Shown in pieces: positions 20,775 through 30,181 of a stretch of 56,443 nt of DNA. Within the stretch, counting starts at the first letter, position 1, and every line of letters begins with the position of its first letter. Location of the stretch: assembly GCF_001420595.1 (NCBI RefSeq), contig NZ_LJIX01000003.1:1-56443 (forward strand), written 5' to 3'. The translations under genes and the position numbers were made by a program. The notes below the pieces were generated by a model. The model worked only from the letters and a program-made list of their open reading frames with translations, ran no database searches and was not told the DNA's origin. The DNA comes from Cytobacillus solani. Lineage in GTDB: Bacteria > Bacillota > Bacilli > Bacillales > Cytobacillaceae.

Positions 20775-20803
20775 TTGAAATAGTGTCCTAATTAAGATAT
20801 ATT
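20775..20803 (+). promoter_or_regulatory. Probable sigma-A promoter of glmU
   Basis: TTGAAA (20775-20780), 17-bp spacer, TATATT (20798-20803), about 70 bp before the glmU start. A TTGACA at 20745-20750 has no matching -10. Confidence 0.5.
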
Positions 20804-20879
20804 TTTAATGGATAAAAAGGATATCGTTGTGATGGCTTTTGACGTGTTGAAGATATATTTTGGAATGGAGGCAGCGTTT

Positions 20880-22253
20880 ATGTCTAATCGTTATGCGGTT
20901 ATATTAGCCGCGGGCCAAGGGACAAGAATGAAATCAAAACTTTATAAAGTCCTTCATCCCGTTTGCGGTAAACCAATGGTTCAACATGTGGTTGACCAAG
21001 TTGGAAAGCTTAATATAGAGAAAATGGTTACCATTATTGGTCATGGAGCAGAACTGGTTCAATCTCAGCTTGGTGACAGTATTGTATATGCCTTGCAAAA
21101 AGAGCAGCTAGGGACAGCTCATGCCGTAATGCAGGCGAAAGATATCCTAGGAGGAAAAGAAGGAGTAACGATTGTTGTGTGCGGTGATACGCCGTTGATC
21201 AAGCATGAAACAATGGAGGCACTTCTTAACCACCATGAGAAGATGAAAGCGAAAGCTACGGTTCTAACGGTATTAGCGGATGATCCTTCTGGATATGGCC
21301 GCATTATTCGTGATGAAAATGGGTATGTAGAAAAAATTGTTGAACATAAGGATGCAACAGAGGCAGAGCGAGAAATTCAGGAAATTAATTCTGGAACCTA
21401 TTGTTTTGACAATAACGCCTTATTTAGTGCCCTTACTCGTGTAAGCAATGATAATGTACAGGGTGAATACTATCTTCCTGACGTGATTGGAATTTTAAAA
21501 GATGATCAAGAAATCGTTACTGCTTATCAAACGGATGAATTCGAAGAAACGCTTGGTGTGAATGACCGTGTAGCACTTTCTGAAGCAGAGCGATTTATGA
21601 AAAAGCGGATCAATGAATTTCACATGAAAAATGGTGTAACAATTATTGACCCATTAAATACATATATCGGTCCAGATGTTATAATTGGAATGGATACAAT
21701 CTTGCACCCAGGAACAACACTTTCTGGAAAAACGGTAATCGGCTCTGATTGTGTGATTGGTCCACATAGTGAAATTGCTGATTGTACAGTAGGAGATCGT
21801 ACCGTCATACGTCAATCCGCCGCATTTGATAGTCAAATAGGAATTGATGTGCAAATTGGTCCTTATGCCCATATTCGTCCAAAATCAGAAATCCACAGCA
21901 GTGTAAAAATTGGAAACTTTGTGGAAGTGAAAAAGGCTGTTTTGGGTGAAGGAAGCAAAGCTTCACATCTAAGCTATATTGGTGATGCAGAGGTTGGGCG
22001 TGATGTGAATATTGGCTGTGGCACAATCACTGTTAATTACGATGGAAAAAATAAATTTTTGACAAAGATTGAGGATGGCGTTTTTGTTGGCTGTAATTCC
22101 AATCTTGTAGCGCCTGTAACGATTGGCAAGAATGCTTATGTAGCTGCTGGTTCTACAATCACAGAGGATGTACCTGGGGAAGCGTTGTCAATTGCGAGAG
22201 CGCGTCAAGTGAATAAAGAGAATTATGTGGAAAAACTGAACATAAAGAAATAA
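20880..22253 (+). CDS. glmU: Bifunctional UDP-GlcNAc pyrophosphorylase / glucosamine-1-phosphate N-acetyltransferase
   Basis: 457 residues. It makes UDP-N-acetylglucosamine for peptidoglycan and teichoic acids. The N-terminal nucleotidyltransferase (about 1-230) has [26 protein letters not shown] and [11 protein letters not shown]. The C-terminal left-handed beta-helix acetyltransferase (about 250-450) has hexapeptide repeats and the active-site block [11 protein letters not shown]...[14 protein letters not shown]. The start is ATG 20880 with TGGAGG upstream. It is followed by prs 17 bp later, so amino-sugar and PRPP synthesis are co-transcribed as in B. subtilis (gcaD-prs-ctc). Confidence 0.97.
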   Translation: MSNRYAVILAAGQGTRMKSKLYKVLHPVCGKPMVQHVVDQVGKLNIEKMVTIIGHGAELVQSQLGDSIVYALQKEQLGTAHAVMQAKDILGGKEGVTIVVCGDTPLIKHETMEALLNHHEKMKAKATVLTVLADDPSGYGRIIRDENGYVEKIVEHKDATEAEREIQEINSGTYCFDNNALFSALTRVSNDNVQGEYYLPDVIGILKDDQEIVTAYQTDEFEETLGVNDRVALSEAERFMKKRINEFHMKNGVTIIDPLNTYIGPDVIIGMDTILHPGTTLSGKTVIGSDCVIGPHSEIADCTVGDRTVIRQSAAFDSQIGIDVQIGPYAHIRPKSEIHSSVKIGNFVEVKKAVLGEGSKASHLSYIGDAEVGRDVNIGCGTITVNYDGKNKFLTKIEDGVFVGCNSNLVAPVTIGKNAYVAAGSTITEDVPGEALSIARARQVNKENYVEKLNIKK

Positions 22254-22270
22254 TGCGATGGAGGCTCAAC

Positions 22271-23227
22271 ATGTCTAACCAATATTTAGATCCTAATTTA
22301 AAAGTTTTTAGTCTTAACTCAAACCGTGACTTAGCACAAGAAATTGCAAGTGTAATTGGAGTAGAATTAGGGAAGTGCTCAGTACAGCGTTTTAGCGATG
22401 GAGAAATTCAAATCAACATTGAAGAGAGTATTCGCGGATGTGATGTATATGTGATTCAATCAACAAGCTCTCCTGTAAATGAGCACTTAATGGAACTTTT
22501 AATTATGATCGATGCTTTAAAGCGCGCTTCAGCTAAGACAATCAACATCGTTATGCCATATTATGGATATGCGCGTCAGGATCGAAAGGCGAGAGCACGT
22601 GAACCAATTACTGCTAAATTAGCAGCTAATCTTCTTGAAACAGCTGGAGCAACACGTGTGATTACACTTGATTTACATGCACCGCAAATTCAAGGATTCT
22701 TCGATATTCCAATTGATCACTTAATGGGTGTGCCTATTTTATCTGAGTACTTTAAGAAGAAGGCAATGGATGGAGATGTTGTCATTGTATCTCCGGACCA
22801 TGGTGGAGTTACACGTGCACGTAAAATGGCTGAGCGTCTAAAGGCTCCGATTGCCATCATTGACAAACGCCGTCCAAAGCCAAATGTTGCTGAAGTAATG
22901 AATATCGTAGGTAATATTGATGGGAAAGTAGCCATTTTAATTGATGATATCATCGATACAGCTGGAACGATTACCCTTGCTGCCAATGCGCTTATGGAAA
23001 ATGGAGCATCTGAAGTATATGCATGTTGTACACATCCAGTATTATCAGGTCCAGCAATTGAAAGAATTCAGAATTCAAATATTAAAGAATTAGTGGTTAC
23101 AAATTCAATTGCTTTACCAGAAGAAAAGAAAATTGACAAAATTGTTGAGCTATCTGTTGCGCCTTTAATTGGAGAAGCGATCATTCGCGTTCACGAAGAG
23201 CAGTCTGTAAGCACGCTTTTCGATTAA
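22271..23227 (+). CDS. prs: Ribose-phosphate pyrophosphokinase
   Basis: 318 residues, class I PRPP synthase. It transfers pyrophosphate from ATP to ribose-5-phosphate to supply nucleotide, His and Trp pathways. [16 protein letters not shown] near the start, the catalytic flexible-loop motif [28 protein letters not shown], and the PRPP motif [14 protein letters not shown] (about 218-231) are present. The start is ATG 22271 after TGGAGG. It lies between glmU and ctc; a reversed repeat separates it from ctc. Confidence 0.97.
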   Translation: MSNQYLDPNLKVFSLNSNRDLAQEIASVIGVELGKCSVQRFSDGEIQINIEESIRGCDVYVIQSTSSPVNEHLMELLIMIDALKRASAKTINIVMPYYGYARQDRKARAREPITAKLAANLLETAGATRVITLDLHAPQIQGFFDIPIDHLMGVPILSEYFKKKAMDGDVVIVSPDHGGVTRARKMAERLKAPIAIIDKRRPKPNVAEVMNIVGNIDGKVAILIDDIIDTAGTITLAANALMENGASEVYACCTHPVLSGPAIERIQNSNIKELVVTNSIALPEEKKIDKIVELSVAPLIGEAIIRVHEEQSVSTLFD

Positions 23228-23231
23228 TAGT

Positions 23232-23406
23232 AAGCAAGGCGCAAACGTCATATGGACTGGACGCTCCCGATGAGATATAGGAAACACGAAGAGCGATAGC
23301 GCATTCGTGCTTGACTTAACGCAGGTAAGGAAGGGAAGGTCAATAGGCCCTAGGCTGCTTGCGCTATGCAGTTCTCCAATTCGTGAAATATTATACTTTC
23401 TTATCC
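23232..23406 (-). repeat. Intergenic repeat, family A copy 4 (reverse orientation)
   Basis: Read on the minus strand it starts GGATAAGAAAGTATAA and includes AAGTCAAGCACGAATGCGCT and CGCTCTTCGTGTTTCC, as in copy 2. It ends GTTTGCGCCTTGCTT. This is the only copy pointing against the genes. Confidence 0.75.
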
Positions 23407-23415
23407 TAAAAAAGA

Positions 23416-23443
23416 AGCAGGCCTGCATAAGTGCAAGCCTGCT
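23416..23443 (-). terminator. Hairpin with minus-strand T run
   Basis: AGCAGGC-C-TGCA and TGCA-A-GCCTGCT around a TAAG loop. On the + strand the following bases are not T-rich, but on the minus strand the stem is followed by TTCTTTTTT. No minus-strand gene ends here, so it may insulate ctc from antisense reading or weakly terminate prs. Confidence 0.45.
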
Positions 23444-23483
23444 ATTATTGCATCTGCTGATGGCGCTGATTTTGAAACAGAAG

Positions 23484-23509
23484 GTTTAGTTTTCCTCCTT
23501 TTAGGGCAT
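23484..23509 (+). promoter_or_regulatory. Sigma-B promoter of ctc
   Basis: GTTTAG (23484-23489), 14-bp spacer, GGGCAT (23504-23509), one mismatch in each hexamer to GTTTAA-N12/15-GGGTAT. ctc is the classic sigma-B reporter gene in B. subtilis. Confidence 0.65.
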
Positions 23510-23558
23510 TTTTTATATAGAGTGTCTTAGATTACAAAATGAGGAAGGGGATCAATTG

Positions 23559-24194
23559 ATGACAGCTGTATTGCAAGCACAGGAGAGAAAAGAATTTCGA
23601 GGATCTGCTTTAACCCGTATACGCCAGGATGGAAATATTCCAGCTGTAGTCTATGGAGCAAAATTGGACAGTAAGTCTATTTATGTAAGTGAAGCGGATT
23701 TTACTAAGATCATCCGAAAAGTAGGAAGAAATGGAGTTATTTCATTAGAATTGGGCGGGAATAAACATAATGTAGTATTAAGTGATTATCAGGCAGACCC
23801 GATTAAACATGAAGTAATCCATGTTGACTTTCTTGCAGTAGATATGTCTAAGGAAATAACAGCTAATGTGCGAATAAATCTTGTTGGGGATGCACCAGGC
23901 GTTAAAGATGGCGGTGTGCTGCAGCAATCTATGCATGAGCTTACTGTCACTGCTACGCCAGATAACATTCCTCAATCGGTGGACATCGATGTTTCAAATC
24001 TTCAAGTGAATGAAACACTTACTATTGCTGATATTCAAACGAACAGCGGGTATACAATAAACGAGGGCGACGAGGAAGTTGTTGCCTCCATCCTACCTCC
24101 TAGACAGGAAGCAGAAATTAATAGCGGTGAAGAGCAGGAGCCTGGAACTCCTGATAATGAGGAAGGCAGAGAAACGAAAAGCAGTGAAGAATAA
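23559..24194 (+). CDS. ctc: General stress protein Ctc (bL25 ribosomal protein family)
   Basis: 211 residues. An N-terminal 5S-rRNA-binding bL25 domain (about 1-90) is followed by the TL5/CTC C-terminal domain (about 98-185, VRINLVGDAPGVKDGGVLQ and LTVTATPDNIPQSVDID) and an acidic tail rich in E and S. Ctc associates with ribosomes under stress. ATG 23559 is preferred to TTG 23556; AAGGGG lies 8-9 nt upstream. The sigma-B promoter and its own terminator indicate separate stress control within the glmU-prs-ctc-pth cluster. Confidence 0.94.
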   Translation: MTAVLQAQERKEFRGSALTRIRQDGNIPAVVYGAKLDSKSIYVSEADFTKIIRKVGRNGVISLELGGNKHNVVLSDYQADPIKHEVIHVDFLAVDMSKEITANVRINLVGDAPGVKDGGVLQQSMHELTVTATPDNIPQSVDIDVSNLQVNETLTIADIQTNSGYTINEGDEEVVASILPPRQEAEINSGEEQEPGTPDNEEGRETKSSEE

Positions 24195-24225
24195 AGGCTA
24201 AAAGGGATAAAGCCTTGCCCGAACG

Positions 24226-24267
24226 GAAGGGACTGGCCTGCTATAATTGGTCGGCCCCTTCTTTTTA
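24226..24267 (+). terminator. ctc terminator
   Basis: GAAGGG-AC-TGGCC and GGTC-GG-CCCCTTC pair with a few wobbles and are followed by TTTTT. Confidence 0.8.
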
Positions 24268-24294
24268 GGCAATATTTAAAAAGATGGTGGGAAG

Positions 24295-24855
24295 ATGAAA
24301 CTAATTGTTGGACTGGGAAATCCAGGAAAGCAGTATGAAAAGACACGGCATAATATTGGGTTCGAAGTTATTGATGCACTTTCTGATCGATTGAATATTC
24401 CTTTAAACCAGGGGAAATTTCAAGGAATCTATGGGGTTGGCCATGTGCAAGGGGAGAAAGTATATCTATTAAAGCCTCTAACCTATATGAATTTATCAGG
24501 AGAATCTATTGCTGCTTTAATGGATTATTTTCAAATAGAAGATGAAGAGCTTGTCGTTATTTATGATGATTTAGATTTACCGGTTGGGAAAATTAGATTG
24601 CGGCAAAAAGGCAGTGCGGGCGGTCATAATGGTATAAAGTCAACCATTGCTCATTTGGGAACACAAGAGTTTAACAGAATAAGAGTAGGGATTGACAGAC
24701 CACCAAGCGGAATGAAGGTTCCAGACTATGTTCTAGGAAGATTTTCGAAAGAAGAGCAGGAAATATTGGGTGAGGTTATTCTAAAATGCACAAATGCCTG
24801 TGAGGATTGGATATCAAAGCCATTTCTACATATTATGAATGAATATAACCAGTAA
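24295..24855 (+). CDS. pth: Peptidyl-tRNA hydrolase
   Basis: 186 residues (spoVC in B. subtilis). It releases peptides from peptidyl-tRNA that falls off ribosomes. The catalytic histidine is H19 in KTRHNIGF, with GLGNPG at 6-11, [27 protein letters not shown] and GGHNGIKS all conserved. The start is ATG 24295 after GGTGGG. It is followed by a 149-bp gap containing the forespore promoter of fin. Confidence 0.97.
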   Translation: MKLIVGLGNPGKQYEKTRHNIGFEVIDALSDRLNIPLNQGKFQGIYGVGHVQGEKVYLLKPLTYMNLSGESIAALMDYFQIEDEELVVIYDDLDLPVGKIRLRQKGSAGGHNGIKSTIAHLGTQEFNRIRVGIDRPPSGMKVPDYVLGRFSKEEQEILGEVILKCTNACEDWISKPFLHIMNEYNQ

Positions 24856-24940
24856 TCCATCATATTTTTTTATTAGTATCATAAAATAATATATCTTTAT
24901 ATATGAATGTTACTGTATGCTATGCATCTGTATCCCTAAT

Positions 24941-24970
24941 GAATAAGTTCATAACAATGCGTTCATACTA
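24941..24970 (+). promoter_or_regulatory. Forespore (sigma-F/sigma-G) promoter of fin
   Basis: GAATA (24941-24945), 18-bp spacer, CATACTA (24964-24970), matching sigma-G consensus and compatible with sigma-F, which recognises similar sites. fin is transcribed by both in B. subtilis. Confidence 0.68.
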
Positions 24971-25004
24971 ATAGTATTGAACGTTTTGCGGGGAGGGACA
25001 GGGA

Positions 25005-25235
25005 GTGGCTATACATTATCATTGCCGTCATTGTGGAGTAAAAATAGGAACAATTGAAAATACAGCGATAAATACGGACTCTCTAGGTTTTCATCTATTA
25101 AATCATTCAGAACGACAGGAAATGATTTCGTATGATCAGTCAGGAGATCTTCAAGTAAAAGCAATATGTGAAGATTGTCATGAACTGTTAGAGCGCAATC
25201 CTGATTATCACGAACATGACTTCTTGATTCAATAA
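25005..25235 (+). CDS. fin: Anti-sigma-F factor Fin (YabK)
   Basis: 76 residues, the size of B. subtilis Fin. Fin binds RNA polymerase core and inhibits sigma-F, helping the switch to sigma-G in the forespore. Two zinc-type pairs are seen: C7/C10 in HCRHCG and C55/C58 in CEDCHE. The start is GTG 25005 with GGGAGG upstream. It is monocistronic with its own promoter and terminator; together with csfB this window encodes both forespore sigma inhibitors. Confidence 0.93.
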   Translation: MAIHYHCRHCGVKIGTIENTAINTDSLGFHLLNHSERQEMISYDQSGDLQVKAICEDCHELLERNPDYHEHDFLIQ

Positions 25236-25238
25236 TAG

Positions 25239-25268
25239 GCTTTGGACCATCATCCAAAGCGTTTTTCT
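25239..25268 (+). terminator. fin terminator
   Basis: GCTTTGGA, loop CCATCA, TCCAAAGC, then GTTTTTCT. Confidence 0.85.
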
Positions 25269-25308
25269 ATTTCTAATTATTGTGAATTGTCGGTGAAAAC
25301 CTACTGAC

Positions 25309-25457
25309 AAGCCGCTTGCGCATTTCAGATTGTCTAGCTTCAGCGGCTAGACCCTCGAGTCATAAGCCAACCCGTCCAGAAGGTTAAAGAACAACCTTCT
25401 AGCCGTCTTGTCTTATGCTTGTCGGGTCTGACCAAGCCGCTTGCGCATTTCAGATTG
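25309..25457 (+). repeat. Intergenic repeat, family B copy 1 (partial tail plus full unit)
   Basis: A 24-bp sequence (AAGCCGCTTGCGCATTTCAG and four more bases) occurs at 25309-25332 and again at 25434-25457, 125 bp apart. Between them lies a nested hairpin: AGCGGCT with AGCCGCT, GACCC with GGGTC, CATAAG with CTTATG, and a central AGAAGGTT/AACCTTCT loop. It ends directly at the ribosome site of mfd. Confidence 0.85.
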
Positions 25458-25467
25458 GAGGGTAGCC

Positions 25468-28400
25468 ATGATAGGGCTTAAACATATGATAAGTCAGCAA
25501 GATGATGTAAGGTCCGTCTTGTCTGGTATAAAAGAAGGACTGAGGGAGCAGCTAATATCTGGCTTATCCGGTTCTGCTCGTACACTTTTTCTAGCATCTG
25601 TTTATGAACAGACAGGAAGGCCGATGCTTGTTGTTACACATAACCTACTTCAAGCACAGAAATTATATGAGGATATTGTTAATTTAGCTGGAGAATCAGA
25701 GGTATTTTTATATCCAGCTAATGAATTAATCGCTGCAGAAATTAGTATTGCTAGTCCAGAATTAAAGGCACAGCGAATAGAAGTATTAAACTATTGGAGC
25801 AAAAGTAAAGAAGGAATTTTAATTGCCCCAATGGCAGGACTGAGAAAAATCCTCCCACCCGCATCTCTTTGGAATGCTTGCCAATTAACATTAAAAGTAG
25901 GCGATGAACTTCTAGAAGATCAATTTCTTCAATTTGTTCAAATGGGATATACACGGGTTGGAATGGTTTCATCCCCAGGTGAATTCAGTATAAGAGGTGG
26001 AATTATTGATATTTATCCTTTAACGGAAACAGACCCTATCCGGATTGAATTATTTGATACAGAAGTAGATTCGATTCGTTCCTTTTCATTGGAGGATCAG
26101 CGTTCAAAAGAGAAACTATCAGATGTGACAATCGGACCTGCAACAGAATATCCTTTACAAGCTGATCATTTTAGTAAAATCATTGAAAAGCTTGAAAAAG
26201 GATTAGGATCAAGTCTTAAAAAGATAAAAGATGAGAAGGCAAAGACACTGCTAGCACAAAATATTGGTTTTGAGTTAGAACAATTGAAAATGGGCAGTAA
26301 ACCAGATCAACTATTCAAGTACCTCTCCTTTGCCTATGAGGAAAGAAATAGTTTAGTAGATTATCTTCCTGAGAATGGTCTTATTATTATTGATGAAATC
26401 AGTCGTGTCCAAGAGATGAATGACTCTTTGGAGAAGGAAGAAGCAGAATGGTATACAAGTCTATTAAGTGAAGGCCAAATTATCCATGAAGTGAAAATAT
26501 CCCATAATTTAAAAGGATTTCTAAATAAGAAGAAGCAGCCTGTTATATATATGTCCTTATTTTTAAGACACGTCCCGAATACAAGTCCAGAAAATATTAT
26601 TAATGTAACATGCAAGCAAATGCAGAATTTCCACGGTCAAATGAATGTGTTAAAAGGTGAACTGGAACGATGGAAAAAAGCAAAATATACCGTTATTCTA
26701 GTAGGTCCTGGAGAAGAGCGGGTAAGGAAGCTTCAAAGAGTGTTAGAAGACTATGAAATTGACACGCTGTTCATAGATGAAAAACAGCCGTTTCTTCTTG
26801 GAAAAGTTCAAATTGTAGAAGGAAATCTTCATACGGGATTTGAATTGCCGATTCAAAAGCTTGCAGTGATCACGGAAGAGGAGCTTTTTAATAAACGGAC
26901 AAAAAAACAGCCTCGTCGCCAAAAACTTTCAAATGCTGAACGAATTAAAAGCTATTCAGAATTAAAAGTTGGAGATTATGTTGTCCATGTGAATCATGGA
27001 ATTGGGAAATATTTAGGGATTGAAACACTAGTAATCAATGGTGTTCATAAAGATTATCTTCATATACGATATCAAGGCAGTGATAAGCTTTATGTTCCAG
27101 TTGAGCAAATTGATCTTATTCAGAAATATGTAGGCTCAGAGGCAAAAGAGCCAAAAATATATAAATTAGGCGGTAATGACTGGAAGCGGGTTAAAAAGAA
27201 AGTTGAATCCTCTGTTCAGGATATTGCGGATGATCTTATTAAGCTTTATGCGGAAAGGGAAGCTTCGAAAGGACATGCTTTTAGTCCGGATGGAGAAATG
27301 CAAAGAGAATTTGAATCGGCATTTGCTTATCAAGAAACAGAAGACCAGCTCCGTTCAATCCATGAGATTAAACGGGATATGGAAAGAGAGCGGCCGATGG
27401 ATCGATTGCTTTGCGGGGATGTTGGTTACGGAAAGACAGAGGTGGCAATCCGTGCTGCTTTTAAAGCAATTGCGGATGGAAAACAAGTGGCTATCCTTGT
27501 TCCAACTACGATTCTTGCCCAGCAGCATTATGAAACAATGAGGGAAAGGTTTCAAGACTTTCCGATTGAAATTGGCCTCTTGAGCCGTTTTCGGTCAAGA
27601 AAGCAGCAAACAGAAACGATAAAAGGGCTGAAGTCTGGTGCAGTTGACGTTGTAGTTGGTACTCATCGTATTTTATCAAAGGATATTTCCTACCGTGATT
27701 TAGGTCTATTAATCGTCGATGAAGAGCAGCGCTTCGGTGTGACACATAAAGAAAAAATTAAACAGCTGAAGACGAATGTGGATGTATTGACGCTTACAGC
27801 AACGCCAATTCCGAGGACTCTCCACATGTCCATGCTGGGTGTGCGTGATCTGTCTGTTATTGAGACACCACCTGAAAATCGTTTTCCGATTCAGACATAT
27901 GTCATGGAATATAATGGCGGAATCGTTCGTGAAGCGATTGAAAGAGAACTTGCGAGAGATGGGCAAGTGTATTTTCTCTATAATAGAGTCGAAGATATTG
28001 AAAGAAAAGCGGAAGAAATTTCTATGCTTGTACCAGATGCGAAGGTGACCTATGCCCACGGGAAAATGACAGAAAATGAACTAGAATCGGTCATGCTGAG
28101 CTTTCTTGCAGGAGAATCTGATGTACTTGTGAGCACAACGATTATTGAAACAGGTGTCGATATTCCGAATGTGAATACCTTGATTGTCCATGATGCTGAT
28201 AAAATGGGGCTCTCACAGCTTTATCAGCTAAGAGGAAGGGTTGGCCGTTCGAATCGGGTTGCCTATGCCTATTTCACCTATCGTAAGGATAAGGTATTAA
28301 CAGAAGTGGCAGAAAAACGACTTCAAGCCATAAAGGAATTTACAGAGCTAGGATCCGGATTTAAGATTGCCATGCGTGATTTATCGATTAGGGGAGCCGG

Positions 28401-29004
28401 AAACCTGCTAGGGGCAGAGCAGCATGGCTTCATCGATTCGGTTGGTTTTGATTTATATTCTCAAATGTTAAAAGAAGCGATTGAGGATCGAAAAGGCAAT
28501 ATGAATGAAGAGATTAAGCCGCGAACAGAAGTGGACCTTGAAGTAGATGCCTATCTTCCTGATGCTTATATTAATGACGGTCATCAAAAGATTGAAATGT
28601 ATAAACGATTTAGAGGCGCTTCTTCATTGGAAGATCTAGAGGAATTAAATGAAGAAATGCTTGATCGGTTTGGTGAGTATCCAGATGAAGTATCTTATCT
28701 ATTCCAAATGACTGAAATGAAGGTTTATGGAGAAATGATCGGAATTGAAACGATTAAGCAGACTAAGAATGAAGTCTTAATACTATTATCTGAAAAGGCA
28801 AGTTCTCAAATTGACGGTCAGAAGATCTTTGAAGTAACAAGTAAATATGGACGAACAGTTGGTCTTGGAATGGATGGGAAAAAACTTAAGGCTGTTCTTT
28901 ATATTAAAGGGATGAAAACTAGAGAATGGTTGAATATTGCCTTTGAAATTGTCCGTGGTCTTTATGGATCAAAAAAAGAGGTACAGAGTCAAACAACTTC
29001 ATAG
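25468..29004 (+). CDS. mfd: Transcription-repair coupling factor Mfd
   Basis: 1178 residues. Mfd removes RNA polymerase stalled at lesions and recruits UvrA. An N-terminal UvrB-like region (about 1-350, with SAPGEFSIRGG-like SSPGEFSIRGGIIDIYP), the RNAP-interaction domain (about 490-560, GDYVVHVNHGIGKYLGIE), then a RecG-like translocase: Walker A GDVGYGKT at about 650-657, DEEQ box at 751-754, TATPIPRTLH, and QLRGRVGRSNR. The C-terminal D7 autoinhibitory domain follows. The start is ATG 25468 after GGAGGG; nine upstream in-frame codons belong to the repeat. Mfd also influences carbon control and mutagenesis in B. subtilis. Confidence 0.97.
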   Translation: MIGLKHMISQQDDVRSVLSGIKEGLREQLISGLSGSARTLFLASVYEQTGRPMLVVTHNLLQAQKLYEDIVNLAGESEVFLYPANELIAAEISIASPELKAQRIEVLNYWSKSKEGILIAPMAGLRKILPPASLWNACQLTLKVGDELLEDQFLQFVQMGYTRVGMVSSPGEFSIRGGIIDIYPLTETDPIRIELFDTEVDSIRSFSLEDQRSKEKLSDVTIGPATEYPLQADHFSKIIEKLEKGLGSSLKKIKDEKAKTLLAQNIGFELEQLKMGSKPDQLFKYLSFAYEERNSLVDYLPENGLIIIDEISRVQEMNDSLEKEEAEWYTSLLSEGQIIHEVKISHNLKGFLNKKKQPVIYMSLFLRHVPNTSPENIINVTCKQMQNFHGQMNVLKGELERWKKAKYTVILVGPGEERVRKLQRVLEDYEIDTLFIDEKQPFLLGKVQIVEGNLHTGFELPIQKLAVITEEELFNKRTKKQPRRQKLSNAERIKSYSELKVGDYVVHVNHGIGKYLGIETLVINGVHKDYLHIRYQGSDKLYVPVEQIDLIQKYVGSEAKEPKIYKLGGNDWKRVKKKVESSVQDIADDLIKLYAEREASKGHAFSPDGEMQREFESAFAYQETEDQLRSIHEIKRDMERERPMDRLLCGDVGYGKTEVAIRAAFKAIADGKQVAILVPTTILAQQHYETMRERFQDFPIEIGLLSRFRSRKQQTETIKGLKSGAVDVVVGTHRILSKDISYRDLGLLIVDEEQRFGVTHKEKIKQLKTNVDVLTLTATPIPRTLHMSMLGVRDLSVIETPPENRFPIQTYVMEYNGGIVREAIERELARDGQVYFLYNRVEDIERKAEEISMLVPDAKVTYAHGKMTENELESVMLSFLAGESDVLVSTTIIETGVDIPNVNTLIVHDADKMGLSQLYQLRGRVGRSNRVAYAYFTYRKDKVLTEVAEKRLQAIKEFTELGSGFKIAMRDLSIRGAGNLLGAEQHGFIDSVGFDLYSQMLKEAIEDRKGNMNEEIKPRTEVDLEVDAYLPDAYINDGHQKIEMYKRFRGASSLEDLEELNEEMLDRFGEYPDEVSYLFQMTEMKVYGEMIGIETIKQTKNEVLILLSEKASSQIDGQKIFEVTSKYGRTVGLGMDGKKLKAVLYIKGMKTREWLNIAFEIVRGLYGSKKEVQSQTTS

Positions 29005-29277
29005 AAAATGTTTCAGTTGCTTAGGATAAGGGTATTTCATAAGAAAGCCCGATGTAATGTTTAACCAAATTTGGTTACTACTACCTACATGAGAAAAAAA
29101 TAATTGAACGTGTATATAACTTTCCAGATGAAAGATACTAAGTTCAAACATGGCGATGCATTCATTTTCTCCCAATTAAAGCATTGCTAAAGGAAAAGCA
29201 GGTGCGTCTTAAGTTAGACAGCTGTTTTAGCGCAGCCGCTTTTCAAAAATCATCAGATGAAAGTGAGGCAACATTAG

Positions 29278-29814
29278 ATGAAGGCAACTGGCATTGTTCG
29301 TCGAATCGATGATTTAGGTCGTGTAGTTATTCCTAAGGAAATACGCAGAACATTACGTATTCGTGAAGGAGACCCACTCGAAATTTTTGTGGATCGTGAT
29401 GGAGAAGTGATTCTAAAGAAATACTCTCCAATCAGTGAACTTAGTGATTTTGCGAAGGAGTATGCAGAAGCATTGTATGACAGTCTTGGCAATCCGGTCT
29501 TAATTTGTGACAGAGATACGTTTATTGCTGTTGCAGGTGGTTCGAAGAAGGAATATTTAAACAAAAATGTTAGCGAACTAGTTGAGAAAACCATGGAAGA
29601 CCGCAGTTCAGTTATTATGAATCAGTCTGGTAATATCTCCTTGGTTGAAGGGAATTCAGAGGATTTATCCGCTTATACAATGGGTCCGATTATTGCGAAT
29701 GGGGATCCAATTGGTGCAGTCATTATTTATGCAAAAGAGGGCTCCTTAGGTGATGTAGAACAAAAAGCGGTGGAGACCGCAGCGAGCTTCTTAGCAAGAC
29801 AAATGGAATCTTAA
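29278..29814 (+). CDS. spoVT: Stage V sporulation regulator SpoVT
   Basis: 178 residues, as in B. subtilis. It is an AbrB-type DNA-binding domain (1-53, MKATGIVRRIDDLGRVVIPKEIRRTLRIREGD-type; key run RRIDDLGRVVIPKEIRR) fused to a C-terminal GAF-like domain (about 55-178). SpoVT is made in the forespore under sigma-G and modulates sigma-G genes. The ribosome site GTGAGG is somewhat distant. I could not find a convincing sigma-G promoter in the 273-bp gap after mfd, which otherwise shows no gene. A strong terminator follows. Confidence 0.96.
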   Translation: MKATGIVRRIDDLGRVVIPKEIRRTLRIREGDPLEIFVDRDGEVILKKYSPISELSDFAKEYAEALYDSLGNPVLICDRDTFIAVAGGSKKEYLNKNVSELVEKTMEDRSSVIMNQSGNISLVEGNSEDLSAYTMGPIIANGDPIGAVIIYAKEGSLGDVEQKAVETAASFLARQMES

Positions 29815-29861
29815 GAAGTACTTAGCTTCCTAGTTCAAGATTTACAAAAGAATATATTTGA

Positions 29862-29898
29862 AAAAGGGGTAGCAAAATGCTGCCCTTTTTCTTTTTTC
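29862..29898 (+). terminator. spoVT terminator
   Basis: AAAGGGGTAGCA, loop AAA, TGCTGCCCTTT, then a long T-rich run. Confidence 0.88.
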
Positions 29899-29944
29899 AG
29901 ACGGGATCAGCACTTAGATCTGACCTTATCTATTTAGAAAGTTA

Positions 29945-30130
29945 ATATAGCCGGCTTGTCCTATGCTTGTCGGGGGTGAACAAGGCACCTCCGCATTTCT
30001 GTTTTGTCTAGCTGCAGTGCCTACCCCCTCGAGGTCATAAGCCAAACTGTCTAGAAGGCTAAAAAACAACCTTCCAGCCAGTTCGTCTTATGCTTGTCGG
30101 GGGTGAACAAGGCACCTCCGCATTTCTGTG
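29945..30130 (+). repeat. Intergenic repeat, family B copy 2 (partial tail plus full unit)
   Basis: A 41-bp sequence at 29962-30002 recurs exactly at 30089-30129, 127 bp apart. The intervening unit folds like copy B1 with different arm bases: GTGCCT with AGGCAC and ACCCCC with GGGGGT. It is followed after one base by TATAAT (30132-30137) with an upstream TG, a possible promoter for yabM. This element occupies most of the 367-bp spoVT-yabM gap. Confidence 0.87.
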
Positions 30131-30181
30131 TTATAATACTTCTGAATTATTGCTGATTGTGTTTTGGGAGGAGTTGGGCTT

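Noticed and set aside
29160-29200. Sigma-G promoter for spoVT
   Set aside because: GCATTGCTA resembles a -10 but no -35 fits at 17-18 bp; too weak to annotate.
29200-29252. Additional repeat remnant before spoVT
   Set aside because: Only short similarity to the TCTAGCTGCAGCG head; could be chance.
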